Positions 22,333 through 33,674 of a stretch of 64,000 nt of DNA are shown here, one piece after another. The stretch covers positions 59,727,785 to 59,791,784 of the forward strand of contig ML662442.1 in the NCBI GenBank assembly GCA_007570785.1, written 5' to 3'. The notes below the pieces were generated by a model. It ran no database searches. It was not told where the DNA came from and was given only the letters and a program-made list of their open reading frames with translations. The translations under genes were made by a program, and so were the position numbers. Source of the DNA: Antilocapra americana (lineage: Eukaryota; Chordata; Mammalia; Artiodactyla; Antilocapridae). How positions within the stretch are numbered: position 1 is the stretch's first letter; every line of letters starts with the position of its first letter.

Positions 22333-24016
22333 ATGAGAGGCAATTCAGTGGGACAAGAAGAAAAAGATGACTGTCTTTGTCCACTTCCTTTCACTTTGAA
22401 GAAAACATTCTGATGGGTGCCCTTCAAATACAGGTCTCAGAGAATTTCCCCCAAATTTCCAAGGAACAAAGGCTCACAATAACTCCAAATACTTCAAGCC
22501 TGGTAGATTTCAGACACCATCCTGATAACTGGATTCTGAACAAGGCTGTTCATTTGTGACAGTGGTAAATGAAAGACATTTCCTTTGATCATAGAATCAA
22601 GGATAAAATGTCCTAACTTACTGCCTTCATTCTTATTTGACTTTTTCACTGTGCATTTTTTTTATAGAGTGGGTTTTAATTGCTGAAAGGCAGAGGAACA
22701 ACTTTGGGTCATTTGGGTATGCAGACTGGGAACCCCGGGATGCCTCACATCCAGTGAAATGTAGAGGCTTCGACTTGGCTCACTCAGGATAAATACCAAT
22801 TATCTTTGACATTTACTGGATGGGGACATTCTTGCCACAGGAATGAAGTGTGTTCCAGTTTATTTTAAATGGAGAATGCTCAATTCACTGTGATCATTGG
22901 TTTGGCAGAGTTAGCTGCCATTAAAAAACTCCCCCATCTTGAATGAAACTTAAAATGACTCTGAGCCTGGATAAAGAAGGAAAACTTGACACAGTACCTC
23001 TGGGTACTGCATTATGAGTCATAGCAGAGGAAAGACATCAAGGGCGTCTGTCACTGCCTGTCTCAAAGACTTTGAATGATGCGGAGAATGGACTCCAACT
23101 GGTCACCTGGTCACATCATGACTTCCTCCCTGGCTCTTGGACCACTTCTCATGTTACTTAGCTAAGGCTATGGAAAAAAAAAATTGCCTTCAGCATGTGT
23201 CACTTTCAGATCCTTTATATTCTGTGCACATGCACACACGTATGTTGAAAAGGGCAATGGAACAGAAGAATAAAGATGTAATGAGGTCTTTTCACCAATG
23301 GTTAGAAAATTTGCAAAAAAATAAAGTTGTATAGTGAACATGAGTTGCTAGAAGAAAAGCAGAGTTCATTGAGGAAACATAATTTGCTCTCATCTGCATT
23401 TCTTTTTGCCTCTGGGAATGTGAATATCAGTTAATAAGCTTACAATGTGCACTATACAATATTAGGCTCTTATCAAAAGCCTGTTATCTAAAATACTTAC
23501 ATTATTAGATACATTTGTAAGTATGAGTATTTTCCAATGATAAAAATGGGACCCAAAGGATATTTTCAATTACCTCTATTATTTCATTATGAACATAAGA
23601 ACAACAGTTATCCTTGTGATTTATTTCACTTGAATATTGGCAATGAAAAGACCCTGACTCCTTGATTATTAAGTTACACTTCCCCATCAAGAACACTTTC
23701 ATAGAACTGATTAGGAGTAGTGTCCAGCAGCAGGCCCTGCATCATGCATTTTGGTCTTCTGAAATGAGACACTGTTTTTTCTAGAACACTTATTAAAGTT
23801 GAGTTCCCTGTGCTCAACCTCCCTGTGCAGGTTCTAATCTGCAAATCAAGCATTGTATGTTTTATTAATTATAAAAAGTGTATGTAGTCTATGTGAAAAC
23901 CAGAGAAAAACTTATTTCCTTTTAAAAACACAGGTTAATCCATTGGGCAAGCGTTCCTATCCTGAGGCCATGAATCCCCTGAAATGTGCAAAATTTTGTG
24001 TGTGAGAAGTAATGCA

Positions 24017-24018
<2 letters not shown>
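22333..24018. other. Repeat-free block with conserved-noncoding look
   Basis: No gene or repeat recognised over 1.7 kb. 22660-23130 has balanced composition and clustered transcription-factor-like words (for example aaataccaattatctttgac near 22791 and gcattatgagtcatagcag near 23009, the latter holding a TGAGTCA AP-1 core). Conservation is inferred, not shown. Confidence 0.4.

Positions 24019-24090
<72 letters not shown>
24019..24090. repeat. Compound microsatellite (TG)16(AG)20
   Basis: Sixteen TG units at 24019-24050 run directly into twenty AG units at 24051-24090 with no interruption. It makes spurious serine/leucine-repeat and Arg-Glu-repeat open frames on both strands. Likely polymorphic in length. 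Confidence 0.98.
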
Positions 24091-24094
<4 letters not shown>

Positions 24095-26680
24095 TCCTTG
24101 TTGATGTCTTTCTTTTTTCTGGGGCAAGGTCTACAGCTTTTGTTAGATTCTTTAAGAAGTGCATCATTAAAGTCCCTTGCCCAAAGATAAGAATACTTTC
24201 TCAGGTGAGTCAGTTGGTTATATGAGCCTATTTTCTGCAGACAGAAGCAGATTGTGTCATGTTTCAGAAACAAACTTTTCTAATATTTATCATCAAAAGT
24301 CTTAATGTTTGAGAAATTAAAATGGAGCTTTCTGTAGTATTTAAAAAAGAAGTTTTCAAAAATTGCTTTGGGAGCACCCCAGGGTTTTACTGTATCCTGC
24401 AAGTATGGCCTATTTTCCTGAGACATGAATAATCAAGATATATGGCTCTATTTGACTCAATGTCTTAAGGCTTATAATTTAGTTGTTCCATTTTACTTTG
24501 TCGTTTGCCAAGTGTTCATATCCATAGTTCTTCAACAGTGTCTAAAATTATGAAATTCAATTATGAGATGACTGGAACCTTAGGATAGCATTCAAATGAC
24601 CACCTTCCCTCTTTCCTTTCCTTCTGTTTTCCTTTCCTTCCCTTTCTTCTTTTTGTTTTATTCCTTTTACTTTTTTCAGTGGTCTAAAAATAGATGGGTG
24701 TTTTGCAGAGAACCCTGTACAATATTATAAATAATAACAAAAACAATAAAGTTTGATCACCTAAGATCTTTGTCATATTTATTGCTTATGATTTATTTCT
24801 CTAAGAAATAAGGGAAAAAAGACTTTTACCTCATTAAGTAGGGAAAAAAATAGCTATCCTTATTAAACTAACATCTGATCTACTGTAGTCTTAACTTCCA
24901 TTTGAAAGCATTAATAACTTCTCTTTGGTAGAAATACTCTGAATAGCATACCGTCCCTGATTGACTGCCAGGCCATAATTCAATCACCAGTCTCTACTGA
25001 CACCGTGATCCCCAGGGGTGCAGCTTGAGGCTTTAGGAATGGCAGCTAAGTCCCAAGCCTGAATTACAGCTCTGTTATTCAATCTGGAGCCATGCTTTGT
25101 TATTTATAGTACATAGAAAAAGAGTGTGGACTTTTCGAAGAGGAAAACAATAAATCACACTAACAAGATGACTGGATCTAATATTAAAATGTAAACCTCT
25201 GTGATGTAGAGGTAGAAAGATTAATGAGCATATGATGTAGGGTTATTAAAGGTGTGATGGGCAGGAGAGGGAATGGATTATGGGCAAATTAAATGAAGTA
25301 TTTCACTGGAAGGCAATCAAGTTTTGTGGAAGTTTTTAAATGACCAGCTAGTACAGCTTATTCTATTACTGTAGTGACCTAACCCAAACCCACAGGCCTC
25401 TCTCAGATATCCTTTCTCCTAAAATCCCTGAATCTTGATGTCATGACATACAATCACAATGGCGTGTAAAGACAATTACATGTTACAGCATTGCTACTGA
25501 TTTTTTTTTTTTAAAACAGTTATTGCTCTCCTGGGATGGGTAATCATGTCATTTGGGAAGGCCTGAAACAAAGAGATAATAAAGCAATGGTTATCAAGAA
25601 TGATCACCAAATAATAAATGTACGAAGATCGTTTGTCTGAGGTCATTCAAAGATGTTAATGTTGGTTTGAGGAATGAGAAGAAATACACCAGTTAAGATG
25701 CTGATGAGCTAATATCAGAGGATCTCAGTTTATTGGTTCCCGTTTCTGTGTAATGGAATCAGTTGCTAAAACTAATTTCTCAGCATACACTCTTTAACCT
25801 CTGCCGTGGTGTTTTTGCAGTCCACTTAACCTGATCCCTCCTTCCCCTCTCCTTCATCATCCCTTCAATACTTTAAGTCTCACTTCCTGTCTAGCAGTTC
25901 GTAAAAGAAAAATGTCACCCCTTTAACCCTCACCCATGCCACCCTCTCTTGCCTTCTTATCAGGCAAAGTTATTGCACCTTTGTTTAAAGTTTATCAACC
26001 TGTCAAACCCAGAAAGTCCAAATGTTCAGAAATCTGCAAGTTGACTCTCAAACAACTAAGGTATCATTTGCTTCAGTGCAGAGACCTGAGGCTGAATCAG
26101 TGAAACCAGTATGAAATATGGAAAGGAAAACAAATCTGGTGTTAAAAAACCCAATCCTCCTCAAACAACAAAAAGCCTTAACTGGATATGGTTTACAAGT
26201 GTTTTTTCAAGGTATATTACCCTCACTGGAGGTCCAGTGGGTCTGGTAGGACCACCTTGTTCTGTATTTGCTGTGACCACATTACTCTGGATGCTATCTT
26301 TTCCTTCAGTTACTTGTATGGGGTCTAAAATGAACTTGACTCTCTGCTAAATTTCACACCAGAAATGTATTGAAGCAAAATTATAGGGACTACTTTATAT
26401 AGTTTCTTATGGAGGAACAAGTATTTAAAAATATGTACACTTAAAAGTTGTTCTCTATTAAGCTAAGAACACTGAGCCTTTAAAAAGAATTTAAATAGTT
26501 CTTTATGTAGAACTTGGTTTGCAAGTGTTAATCAGTAAATTGTTAGAGAACTAATGAGAAGCAGTTTATTTAACAAACACTTAGATCGTTACTTAGTGTA
26601 TTTTATTTTTTTACTTCTCTTGAGGGGAGAGAGGATCTCAGGATGGTAGAACTGAAGGGGACCTTAGGTGTCTATTTGCT
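24091..26680. other. Unique block, no Bov-tA; conserved-noncoding look
   Basis: About 2.6 kb with no gene and almost no recognisable repeat. It has a pyrimidine tract at 24603-24680. 25500-25760 is rich in A/T-box, SOX-like and homeodomain-like words and lies in the longest Bov-tA-free interval of the window (22333-27401). No exon signal was convincing. Confidence 0.4.
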
Positions 26681-26681
26681 A

Positions 26682-26750
26682 GGGCTGATGTTAACAAAGT
26701 ACTGCTGATTGTGTGGCTTGAGTAACAGAATTTTTTTTTTATAATCTAAC
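26682..26750 (-). mobile_element. MaLR-type LTR terminal fragment
   Basis: Short match to the reverse end of MaLR LTRs: ttgctagggctgatgttaac, then gtgtggcttgagtaacagaa. Degenerate. Confidence 0.55.
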
Positions 26751-26789
26751 ATTGTTTATTTGGATTTAACAATAAACATTAAAAATAGA

Positions 26790-26922
26790 TTTTTTTTTTT
26801 TATTGGCTGCACTGGGTCTTAGCTGCAGCATGCAGGATCTTTGTTCCCATAACAGGGATCAAAACTGGGCACCCTGCATTAGGAGTGCACAGTCTTAGCC
26901 ACTGGACCACCAGGGAAGTCCC
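26790..26922 (-). mobile_element. CHR-type tRNA SINE
   Basis: Reverse copy of a cetartiodactyl tRNA SINE distinct from Bov-tA: T run, ggctgcactgggtcttagct near 26804, the gggatcaaaactgggcaccc B-box region near 26856, and the ccaccagggaagtcccc terminus. Confidence 0.85.
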
Positions 26923-27287
26923 CAATAACACACATTTTAAGATTTACTGCCCATCACAATTTTCTGTCCTATCTATTGTCTCATAATAAGATGCTTATGA
27001 CAAGTACTATAATGGATTTAAGTGTTTGAAAATAAATGGACAGTATTAAAAATTATTTTATCTTAACAGCTTAGAAGCTGGGTTGATACTATGTTTTGTT
27101 GATTCAGTGGCTTGGCAGTGTCTTAATGCACTCACTTTCTTTCCATTTTTTTTTTGCCTATGGTATTCTTGTCAATTATCCCTGAAGCCAAATAAGAATT
27201 TGAGGGAAGATCCTTGGTTTTCTGGACTTATTTAGCTCAATTATCTGCATCTTCCTTTATTATTTAGGGATGAGGAAATCTAGGTAT
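26923..27287. other. Unique sequence, nothing recognised
   Basis: No gene or repeat recognised. Confidence 0.4.
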
Positions 27288-27401
27288 ACTCTTTTGTTTT
27301 TAATTTTTATTTTATATTGATTTCTTAACAATATCAGGATAGTTTCAGGTAGACAGCAAAAGGACTCAACCATACATATACATGTATCCATTCTTCCCCA
27401 A
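27288..27401 (-). mobile_element. L1 LINE 3' UTR, left part
   Basis: Reverse L1 3' UTR (aggatagtttcaggtagacagc near 27336, acatgtatccattcttcccc near 27380), interrupted by a sense Bov-tA and resumed at 27630. Confidence 0.85.
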
Positions 27402-27629
27402 GGGCTTCCCTGGTGGCTTGGTGGTAACGAATCTACCTGCCAATGCAGGAGACTCAAGAGACATGAGTTTGAAACCCTGGATTGGGAAGATCCTCTAGAG
27501 AAGGAAATGACAACCCACTCCAGTATTCTTGCCTGGGAAATCCCATGGACAAGGAGGCTGGTGGGCCACAGTCCATGGGGTCATAGAAGGGTCAGACATG
27601 ATGTAACAACTAAACAACAACATCATCAG
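27402..27629 (+). mobile_element. Bov-tA SINE nested in L1
   Basis: Sense copy from gggcttccctggtggc to the aactaaacaacaacatcatc tail. TSD ttcttccccaa (27391-27401) and ttctcccccaa (27630-27640), one mismatch. Confidence 0.95.
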
Positions 27630-27700
27630 TTCTCCCCCAAACTCTGCTCCTATCCAGGCTACCACATAACATTGAGCAGAGTTCCCTGTGCTGTAGGGAG
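27630..27700 (-). mobile_element. L1 LINE 3' UTR, right part
   Basis: The caggctaccacataacattg and agagttccctgtgctgtag steps continue the L1 UTR from 27401. Confidence 0.85.
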
Positions 27701-27701
27701 C

Positions 27702-28025
27702 ATCAGAAATTTATTTCTCACAGTTCTTGAGGCTAGGAGTCCACAATCAGTGTGTGAGCAGGTTTGATTCTTGTGAGGCCTCTCTCCTTGGCTTGTAGAT
27801 GGCCACCTTCTTATTGTCTCGGATGGTTTTTCCCCTGACTGTCTGGGCTAATTTCTTCTTATAAGGACACCAGTGAGCTTGGGTTAGATCCCACCTTAAT
27901 GACCATTTTTATTTAATCACTTCTCTAAAGGCCCTATCCCCACATACAATCATACAAGATACCAGGTGTCAGGCTTCAACATATGAATTTGGGAGGGAGG
28001 GAAAAATTTAGTTCATTAGAGTGTC
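27702..28025 (-). mobile_element. MLT1-like MaLR LTR
   Basis: Reverse MaLR LTR: tttatttctcacagttcttg (27709), gtgaggcctctctccttggc (27773), cttataaggacaccagtgag (27858), aaggccctatccccacatac (27927), ttcaacatatgaatttggg (27975). No internal retroviral genes adjoin it, so it is a solo LTR or fragment. Confidence 0.85.
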
Positions 28026-28165
28026 ATAGTCTCTTTATTTCAGACAAGAAGAAACTGAGAACCAGAGAGATAAAGCAAATTATCTAAGGTCACCAGCTAA
28101 TTATTGGCACACCTGGTATCAGGATTGGATCTCAGACTTTGTAATTACTAATGTCCATTTGGTCA
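28026..28165 (-). mobile_element. MIR SINE
   Basis: Reverse MIR core: agaaactgagaaccagagag near 28050, then aaggtcaccagctaattatt near 28086 and the atcaggattggatctcagac step near 28120. Confidence 0.7.
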
Positions 28166-28199
28166 GTGTTTAAACAAAAACAGAAGCTAATAGACAAGG

Positions 28200-28256
28200 C
28201 TGTGAGGCCTCAGCATCGGGCAAAGAGTAGGCATTCATAGAAAACTTGTTGGATGA
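28200..28256 (+). mobile_element. L2/MIR 3'-end fragment
   Basis: The gagtaggcattcatagaaaacttgttgga type terminus resembles the shared L2/MIR tail. Confidence 0.5.
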
Positions 28257-28317
28257 TAGACAGCCTTTCTTTAATTAGAAATAACAACTTTTTATAGATC
28301 TGGTGGCTTTTTAAAAG

Positions 28318-28446
28318 TGTGTGTGCATGTGTGCGTGCTCAGTCATGTCCAAATGTTTGTGACCCCATGGAGGGTAGCCTGCCAGGCTCTTCTGTCCATG
28401 AGATTTTCTTGGCAAGAATACTGGGGTGGGTTGCCATTTCCCTCTC
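28318..28446 (-). mobile_element. Bov-A SINE fragment
   Basis: Reverse copy limited to the tail half, from gcgtgctcagtcatgtccaa to ttgccatttccctctc. A TG-rich run marks its 3' end. Confidence 0.88.
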
Positions 28447-28448
28447 AA

Positions 28449-28556
28449 ATTGTGTGTAAGTAATACATTTATATAGATGATTCATGATGTTGTACAATAG
28501 AAACTAACACAACATCATAAAGCAATTATATTCCAACAAAAAATAAATAAAAGAAT
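28449..28556 (+). mobile_element. L1 LINE 3' terminus
   Basis: The last ~100 bases of an L1: gattcatgatgttgtacaat, actaacacaacatcataaag, then attatattccaac and an A-rich tail. Confidence 0.8.
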
Positions 28557-29214
28557 AAGGAAAAGGAATGACACTTGCAACATCCATGTAAAAATATTTT
28601 GAAGGATTTAATCAGAATGAAGCATTTAAAAAAGATTATTACTGATAAAGATAGATTCATTTTTGTGGTAGAGAGTAAAAATAATTTAAGGGAAACACTG
28701 AAGGAAAAATTATTCTATTGAGCAGTAAAACCCTCTACTTCTTTGAAAAATAGATTTCTTAAAAACAAAATAAGATGCCAGAAAGGAATTTCTGAAGGGG
28801 TGGTTTTATTTTGCTTCTTCAGACATGAGTTATGTTAGAAGATTACGTGCTGTACATGTTTTATATTCAACAATGTGTGCACATGCTAAAGATAGAAGCA
28901 ATACCAGGGCAGTTATTCTCAACAATATGAATAATAAATTCCTACTTACCCTGGAAAAGCTGTCTTCATAGGGACATTTACTTTGAGATAATTTTCTTTA
29001 TTTTTAGTCACTTCATGTACTATTAGATATGCTTTTGCTTTTTCCAGACTTCAGTTTCCAGACTCAGTCTAAGTCTGGAAAGTTATTAGAACTTATTTAT
29101 GTATGTTCTTTTTACCTGTTGTTTAGAGAAAGACACATTTCCCAACTATTACTGTCTTAATGGGTCTAATTCATATATATCCTGAATGTTAGTGGGGATA
29201 CATGTGAATTTCAT
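28557..29214. other. Unique sequence, nothing recognised
   Basis: No gene or repeat. A perfect 9-bp inverted repeat (ttccagact at 29056-29064, agtctggaa at 29072-29080) could form a small hairpin. Confidence 0.4.
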
Positions 29215-29248
29215 ATGTGTGTGTGTATGTGTGTGTGTGTGTGTGTGT
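29215..29248. repeat. (TG)n microsatellite at SINE tail
   Basis: TG repeat with one TATG interruption that abuts the tail of the reverse Bov-tA at 29249, as expected for growth from the element's terminal AC units. Confidence 0.92.
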
Positions 29249-29447
29249 TAGTCACTCAATTGTGTCCAACTCTTTGCAGCCCCATGGATTGTTGCCCACC
29301 AGGCTCCTCTGTCCATGGGATTTCTGAGGCAGAACACTGGAGTGGGTTGCCATTTCCTTCTCCAAGAGATCTTCCTGACCCAGGGGTCCAAGCTGGGTCT
29401 CTCACATTGCAGGCAGATTCTTTACCATCTGAGACACCAGAGAAGCC

Positions 29448-29449
<2 letters not shown>
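29249..29449 (-). mobile_element. Bov-tA SINE between two microsatellites
   Basis: Near full-length reverse copy ending gagacaccagagaagccc. It is bounded by (TG)n on the left and (TA)n on the right. Confidence 0.94.
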
Positions 29450-29482
<33 letters not shown>

Positions 29483-29507
29483 TATATTATATTATATATA
29501 TATATAA
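29450..29507. repeat. (TA)n microsatellite
   Basis: Imperfect TA repeat directly abutting the SINE head. Confidence 0.95.
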
Positions 29508-29588
29508 TCATATCTCCAGTACAAGTTGATTAAAATAGACTTTTTGAGCTATTTACTCTAGTTTTAATAATCATTAGCAGGAATCAGA

Positions 29589-29812
29589 GCTTCCCTGGTG
29601 ATTCACTGGTACAGAATCCACCTGCCAATGCAGGAGACATGGGTTCAATCCCTGGGTTGGAAAGATCTGCTGGAGAAGGAAATGGAGGGAAGAAAAAACT
29701 CCAGTATTCTTGCCTGGAAAATCTCATGGACAGAGAAGCCTGGCAGGCATAATCCACGAGATCATGAAGAGTTGGTCATTACTTAGTGACTAAACAACAA
29801 CAAAAAGTAGAA
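29589..29812 (+). mobile_element. Bov-tA SINE with small body change
   Basis: Sense copy. The body reads ggaaatggagggaagaaaaaactccag where most copies have ggcaacccactccag. Tail ends in an actaaacaacaacaaaaag run. Confidence 0.93.
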
Positions 29813-29835
29813 ATCAACAGAATGGAGTGATGGAA

Positions 29836-29999
29836 AGACCATGAGTTTAAGAAGCTGACCTGTCTGAGATCTAATCCTTGGCTGTGTCCTTAGGTAAATT
29901 ATGAAACTCTGAACCATGATTTTCTCAATGTATAATAAATAATACCCTGAATTGAAATGAGGTAATACATACAGAATATGGCTCTAGGTGGGCACTTAA
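29836..29999 (+). mobile_element. MIR SINE
   Basis: Sense MIR: gagtttaagaagctgacctg region, ctgtgtccttaggtaaatta step near 29882, then ctcaatgtataataaataat and the gtgggcacttaatg end. Confidence 0.75.
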
Positions 30000-31750
30000 T
30001 GTTTTTAGTTTCCTTTCTCTTTTCATTAAGCTTATTTCCCATTCAAAGAGAGAATTCTGGTGTATTACAAGGGCACCTGGGTACAAGGTTCAAGGCTGGT
30101 GTCTTTTACTTAATAAATTCATTTGTTATTCCTGCTAATCCAAACCCACAGACATTCCTGTGAAATCCTGCCAGGAGTCCTCTGGAAGATGGCATTAGCA
30201 TAGCATTGACAGCTAAGGGGACTGGAAATAAGCCAAAGGTCATAAATTGCCAATCCTTTTACAAGCCAAACATGGTGGAAACTATATGCCATTTTGAAGG
30301 TGATTGGAAAAGCACATGGTTTGTAGTTATTTTGATGGATTAAGTATTTTTCCTGAGTCATCTAGGTTAGAAGATTAAAATTTGACTATGAAATACCAAA
30401 ATGTTTTTAGATATAGGAATAGTTGAGCGTAAATCAAATGCTCCAAGTTCATGAGAAAATAATCAAGTGAACAAGTGATGTAGTATTCTTTTTGGTCTGA
30501 TATTGAAACTAAGAAATGTTACAATAGTTTATTGTTCATAGAATAATATATTCTTACAGAATTGTTTTGGAATTCAGGCACTACCCACAGCTGATTGGTG
30601 TTTGGCAGGACACCAAAATAATGCCCATGATGAAGGAAAGCTATGAGAATGTAAACTTTTCCCCATAATACCTTATGTCTTTTACTTCAAATCCAGATAG
30701 AGGTGGTTTTAAAACTCTTCTATGGTTGAAAGACATTCCAGGATGGAAGCTCTCTGGCAGAGGAAGTTACATGACTGTCTAAAGCAAAAGGCTTAACTTT
30801 GGAGGTCACAGATCCAGTTAAACAAACTATGGAAGCATGTAAAGTCTGCATGATAATATGAAGCCCCCCCAATAGCTATGAGGTGCCATTTGCAGTTCTT
30901 GGCAGTTAGAGCCAATCTCAGGAGTACTTGCCATGTGATGGGAGAAATCCTAACCCGTGTCCCTGAGTGGTTCTTTATCCTGTTCTCAATAGCTATTTAA
31001 TTGACTCTTATTTTCTGTAATTCTTGTTCAAGTGTAGTCTCAGCAAGGACCTTTTATCCTTTCACTAAAAATTTTTAAAATGCTCTGAGCATGAACCCTC
31101 TTAATATCCTCCCCACTTTATCTTCACCCCTCTCTCTTTCCCCACTTCCCTCCTTTCCAATTCAACCACCTGTGCTGTAGTCTCCAGGTCGCTTCTATTC
31201 CTTCCATAACTTTGCTGGAAGATCTTTCATTTTTCATGATCTTTAACCTCTCCTTTTCTAGTGACGATTTATACCCCTCAAATAAGCACTCCCATCTCTG
31301 CCTGCAGTTGCGCTAAGAAAACTGGAAACAGGAAGGCCCTCTATGGATGCTCTGTGGAAAGTACCAGGGGGAAAAGTAAACGCAGTGACCACAGCAGAGA
31401 AGAAAGGCAGGACTGTAGTTGGGTGGATATGAGAGGAAATTCCTGGCCACTTCGAAGGACCTGAGCGTGCCTGAGGGTTCAGGCTAGTCCTGGGGGTACA
31501 GTGAGCTAAGGACCAAGGGAAGGTGTTGCCAAGTGAGACGCAGAATGAAGCCCTAGAAGTGGGAAAGAATAGAACACGGAAGAGCATGAGCAATATGGAG
31601 GCCCTGCATGCCAGCCCACAAATAAGATGAAACACCTCTGGTTGTGGGTGAGGTAAATAGGCGGTGTAAATCAAAATCACCAGTAATTCTCAGATTCTGT
31701 ATCTAAGCAGATTATCCATGTAGGATTTAAGATACACTGTACAATATGGC
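30000..31750. other. 1.75 kb without genes or clear repeats
   Basis: No exon or RNA gene recognised. The longest frame (minus strand, 31258-31680, 140 codons) has no recognisable domain, biased composition and no supporting splice context; I treat it as chance. 31125-31160 is a pyrimidine-rich stretch. Confidence 0.4.
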
Positions 31751-31952
31751 AGGCTTCCCTGGTGGCTCAGCGATAAAGAACTCACCTGCCAATGCAGGAA
31801 ATGTGGGCTCAATCCCTGTGTCAGGAAGATCCTCTGGAGAAGGAAATGACAACTCCCTCCAGTATTCTTGCCTGGGAAATCCCGTGGACAGAGGAGACTG
31901 GCAGACTGCAGTCCTTGGAGTCGTAAAAGACTTAGTGACTAAACAACAACAG
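31751..31952 (+). mobile_element. Bov-tA SINE
   Basis: Sense copy from aggcttccctggtggctcag to gtgactaaacaacaacagc; the tail is shortened before the tagtgac motif. Confidence 0.94.
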
Positions 31953-32144
31953 CATATAGCACGGCATTTGTGGTTTGCCAGACTTTTTGATATGTCTTTG
32001 TGGTAAGAATACTAATTTCAGATGTTCCCGTAGCACTGGGAGAGGTGTCAGACTAGGAGGAGAAGGGAAGACGGGGAAAAAGAAGGGAAGACTGGGAAAA
32101 AAAGAGCACATGGCTGAGGTCTACAAAAAGATGGAGGTATGCAT

Positions 32145-32357
32145 ATTGTTATAGTTAAAATGGGTAACCAACAAGGACCTCCTGCGCAGCCAAGAGAATT
32201 CTGCTCAATATTACATAACAACCTAAAATGGGAAAAGAGTTTGAGAAAGAATAAATACATGTATATATATAACTGAATCACTCTGCTATACACCTGAAAC
32301 TAATACAACATTGTTAATCAACTCTACTCCAATATTAAATAAAAAGTTTTAAAAAAG
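32145..32357 (+). mobile_element. L1 LINE 3' end
   Basis: Sense L1 tail: gagaattctgctcaatatta near 32194, atacacctgaaactaataca near 32288, ctactccaatattaaataaa near 32325 and a short A-rich end. Confidence 0.87.
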
Positions 32358-32665
32358 ATCTTATGCAGTTAATAACCAGAGGAAGAGAATGTCACAAATG
32401 CATGGATTGGGTGAGATCTGTCAAGTACATGACAAAATCAAAGACTCACATACTGACTCTAAAACCCTGATTTACTACTCAAAGAATTCTATGGGGAAAA
32501 AAATGATATGCTCTGAAAGCCTTGAAGAAAGAGATGTCTCCTTATGCTCTATAATTATGTTTTGTGAATGATCACTATCTGCCACTTAGGTAGGTAAGGA
32601 TAAGACTTTCATTGTTCTTCATTTATATATGAGAAAACTGTTGGTTAGAACACTAGAGTGGTTTC
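32358..32665. other. Unique sequence, nothing recognised
   Basis: No gene or repeat recognised. A 60-codon frame at 32389-32571 lacks domain features. Confidence 0.4.
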
Positions 32666-32674
32666 ATCAAGGAA

Positions 32675-32936
32675 GGACTGATGCTGAAGCTCCAATACTT
32701 TGGCCACCTGTTGTGAAGAAGAGCCTACTCCTTGGAAAAGACCCTGATGTTGGGAAAGATTGCAGGCAGGAAGAGAAGGGGATGACAGAGGATGAGATGT
32801 TTGGATGGCATCATCGACTCAATGGACATGAGTTTGAGCAGACTCTGGGAGAGAGTGAAGGACAAGGGAGCCTGGCATGCTGCAGTCCATGGGGTTGCAG
32901 AGTCAGACATGACTGAGCAACTGAACAACAGCAACA
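32675..32936 (+). mobile_element. BovB LINE 3' end with TSD
   Basis: Sense BovB tail: gctgaagctccaatactttg (32682), aagaccctgatgttgggaaa (32738), gatgagatgtttggatggca (32791), actgaacaacag end. A 9-bp TSD, atcaaggaa, lies at 32666-32674 and 32937-32945. Confidence 0.94.
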
Positions 32937-32945
32937 ATCAAGGAA

Positions 32946-33674
32946 CAAAAGGGTTGAATTGAATCTCACTTACTTGTCTCGAGTTCTTCTCACTGGAGCC
33001 CAGTCTCCTCTGCTGTGGCCAAGTTGTGTCATGCCTTCGACATGGTATCTGGAGAAAGCAGCCATGTAGAGGACCCTAGAGATCTCTCTGCATGGAGTCC
33101 CAGAAGAAAGCACTCCCACCACACGATCCTGCTGGCTATGCAAGATCAACCTTTTTCCCTTTGCCTTTTAAGGAGTACTTGGTGTTCTCGCTCTTTATAA
33201 TCTTCAATTAGATTTTGGTTATGGAGGGCTTATTAGTGCTGTTTTATGGATGTTTTTAATGCATTTTCTTAGCTGGAAGCTAGTTTAGGAGCCAGTTTGA
33301 GAAGCTTATAAATAAGAACTACAGGGAACAGTCTTTCCCTAACAAACGCCAACCAATTGGCTTCCTAAAGTCACATGAGTTTTTATCATTTTCTGGGTAG
33401 AGGTTTCTTTCTTGATCAATCTGAATCTTGTTATCTTGCAGAGTAGTGCATATGAATATTAATTGTTGGCACGGTCTTTTGAAAGCCTGCAAGCCCTGAA
33501 TCATATACTAAGTGTGTGAGGGCTGCTCTGATCTGCTGTCAGGAGCCAGCACCTTGGGGGCAGGATGAGTACCTGGATGACTCAAAGCCCGCATGCCCAG
33601 GACAGCAGGGTCTGTGGGGAGTGGGGCCCTCCACCCTCCCTTCCCAAGCCTGGAGACTGGTGACTTAAGTGTTC
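32946..33674. other. Unique sequence, nothing recognised
   Basis: No gene or confident repeat. ggagtacttggtgttctcgctctt at 33172-33195 resembles the motif next to the L1 TSD in duplication copy B (1844-1864); the match is too short to interpret. Confidence 0.35.

Noticed and set aside
23922..24273. Frames with long Ser-Leu or Arg-Glu repeats
   Set aside because: They are translations of the (TG)n(AG)n microsatellite.
27402..27480. tRNA-like A/B box sequences in this and other SINE heads
   Set aside because: They are tRNA-derived SINE promoters with degenerate stems and no anticodon arm, not tRNA genes.
31258..31680. 140-codon minus-strand open frame in unique DNA
   Set aside because: No domain, no splice or poly-A context. 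A chance frame is the simplest reading, though a transcript search would settle it.
33172..33195. Short resemblance to the motif beside the L1 TSD in copy B (1844-1864)
   Set aside because: About 20 of 23 bases match but the similarity does not extend, so no shared repeat can be claimed.
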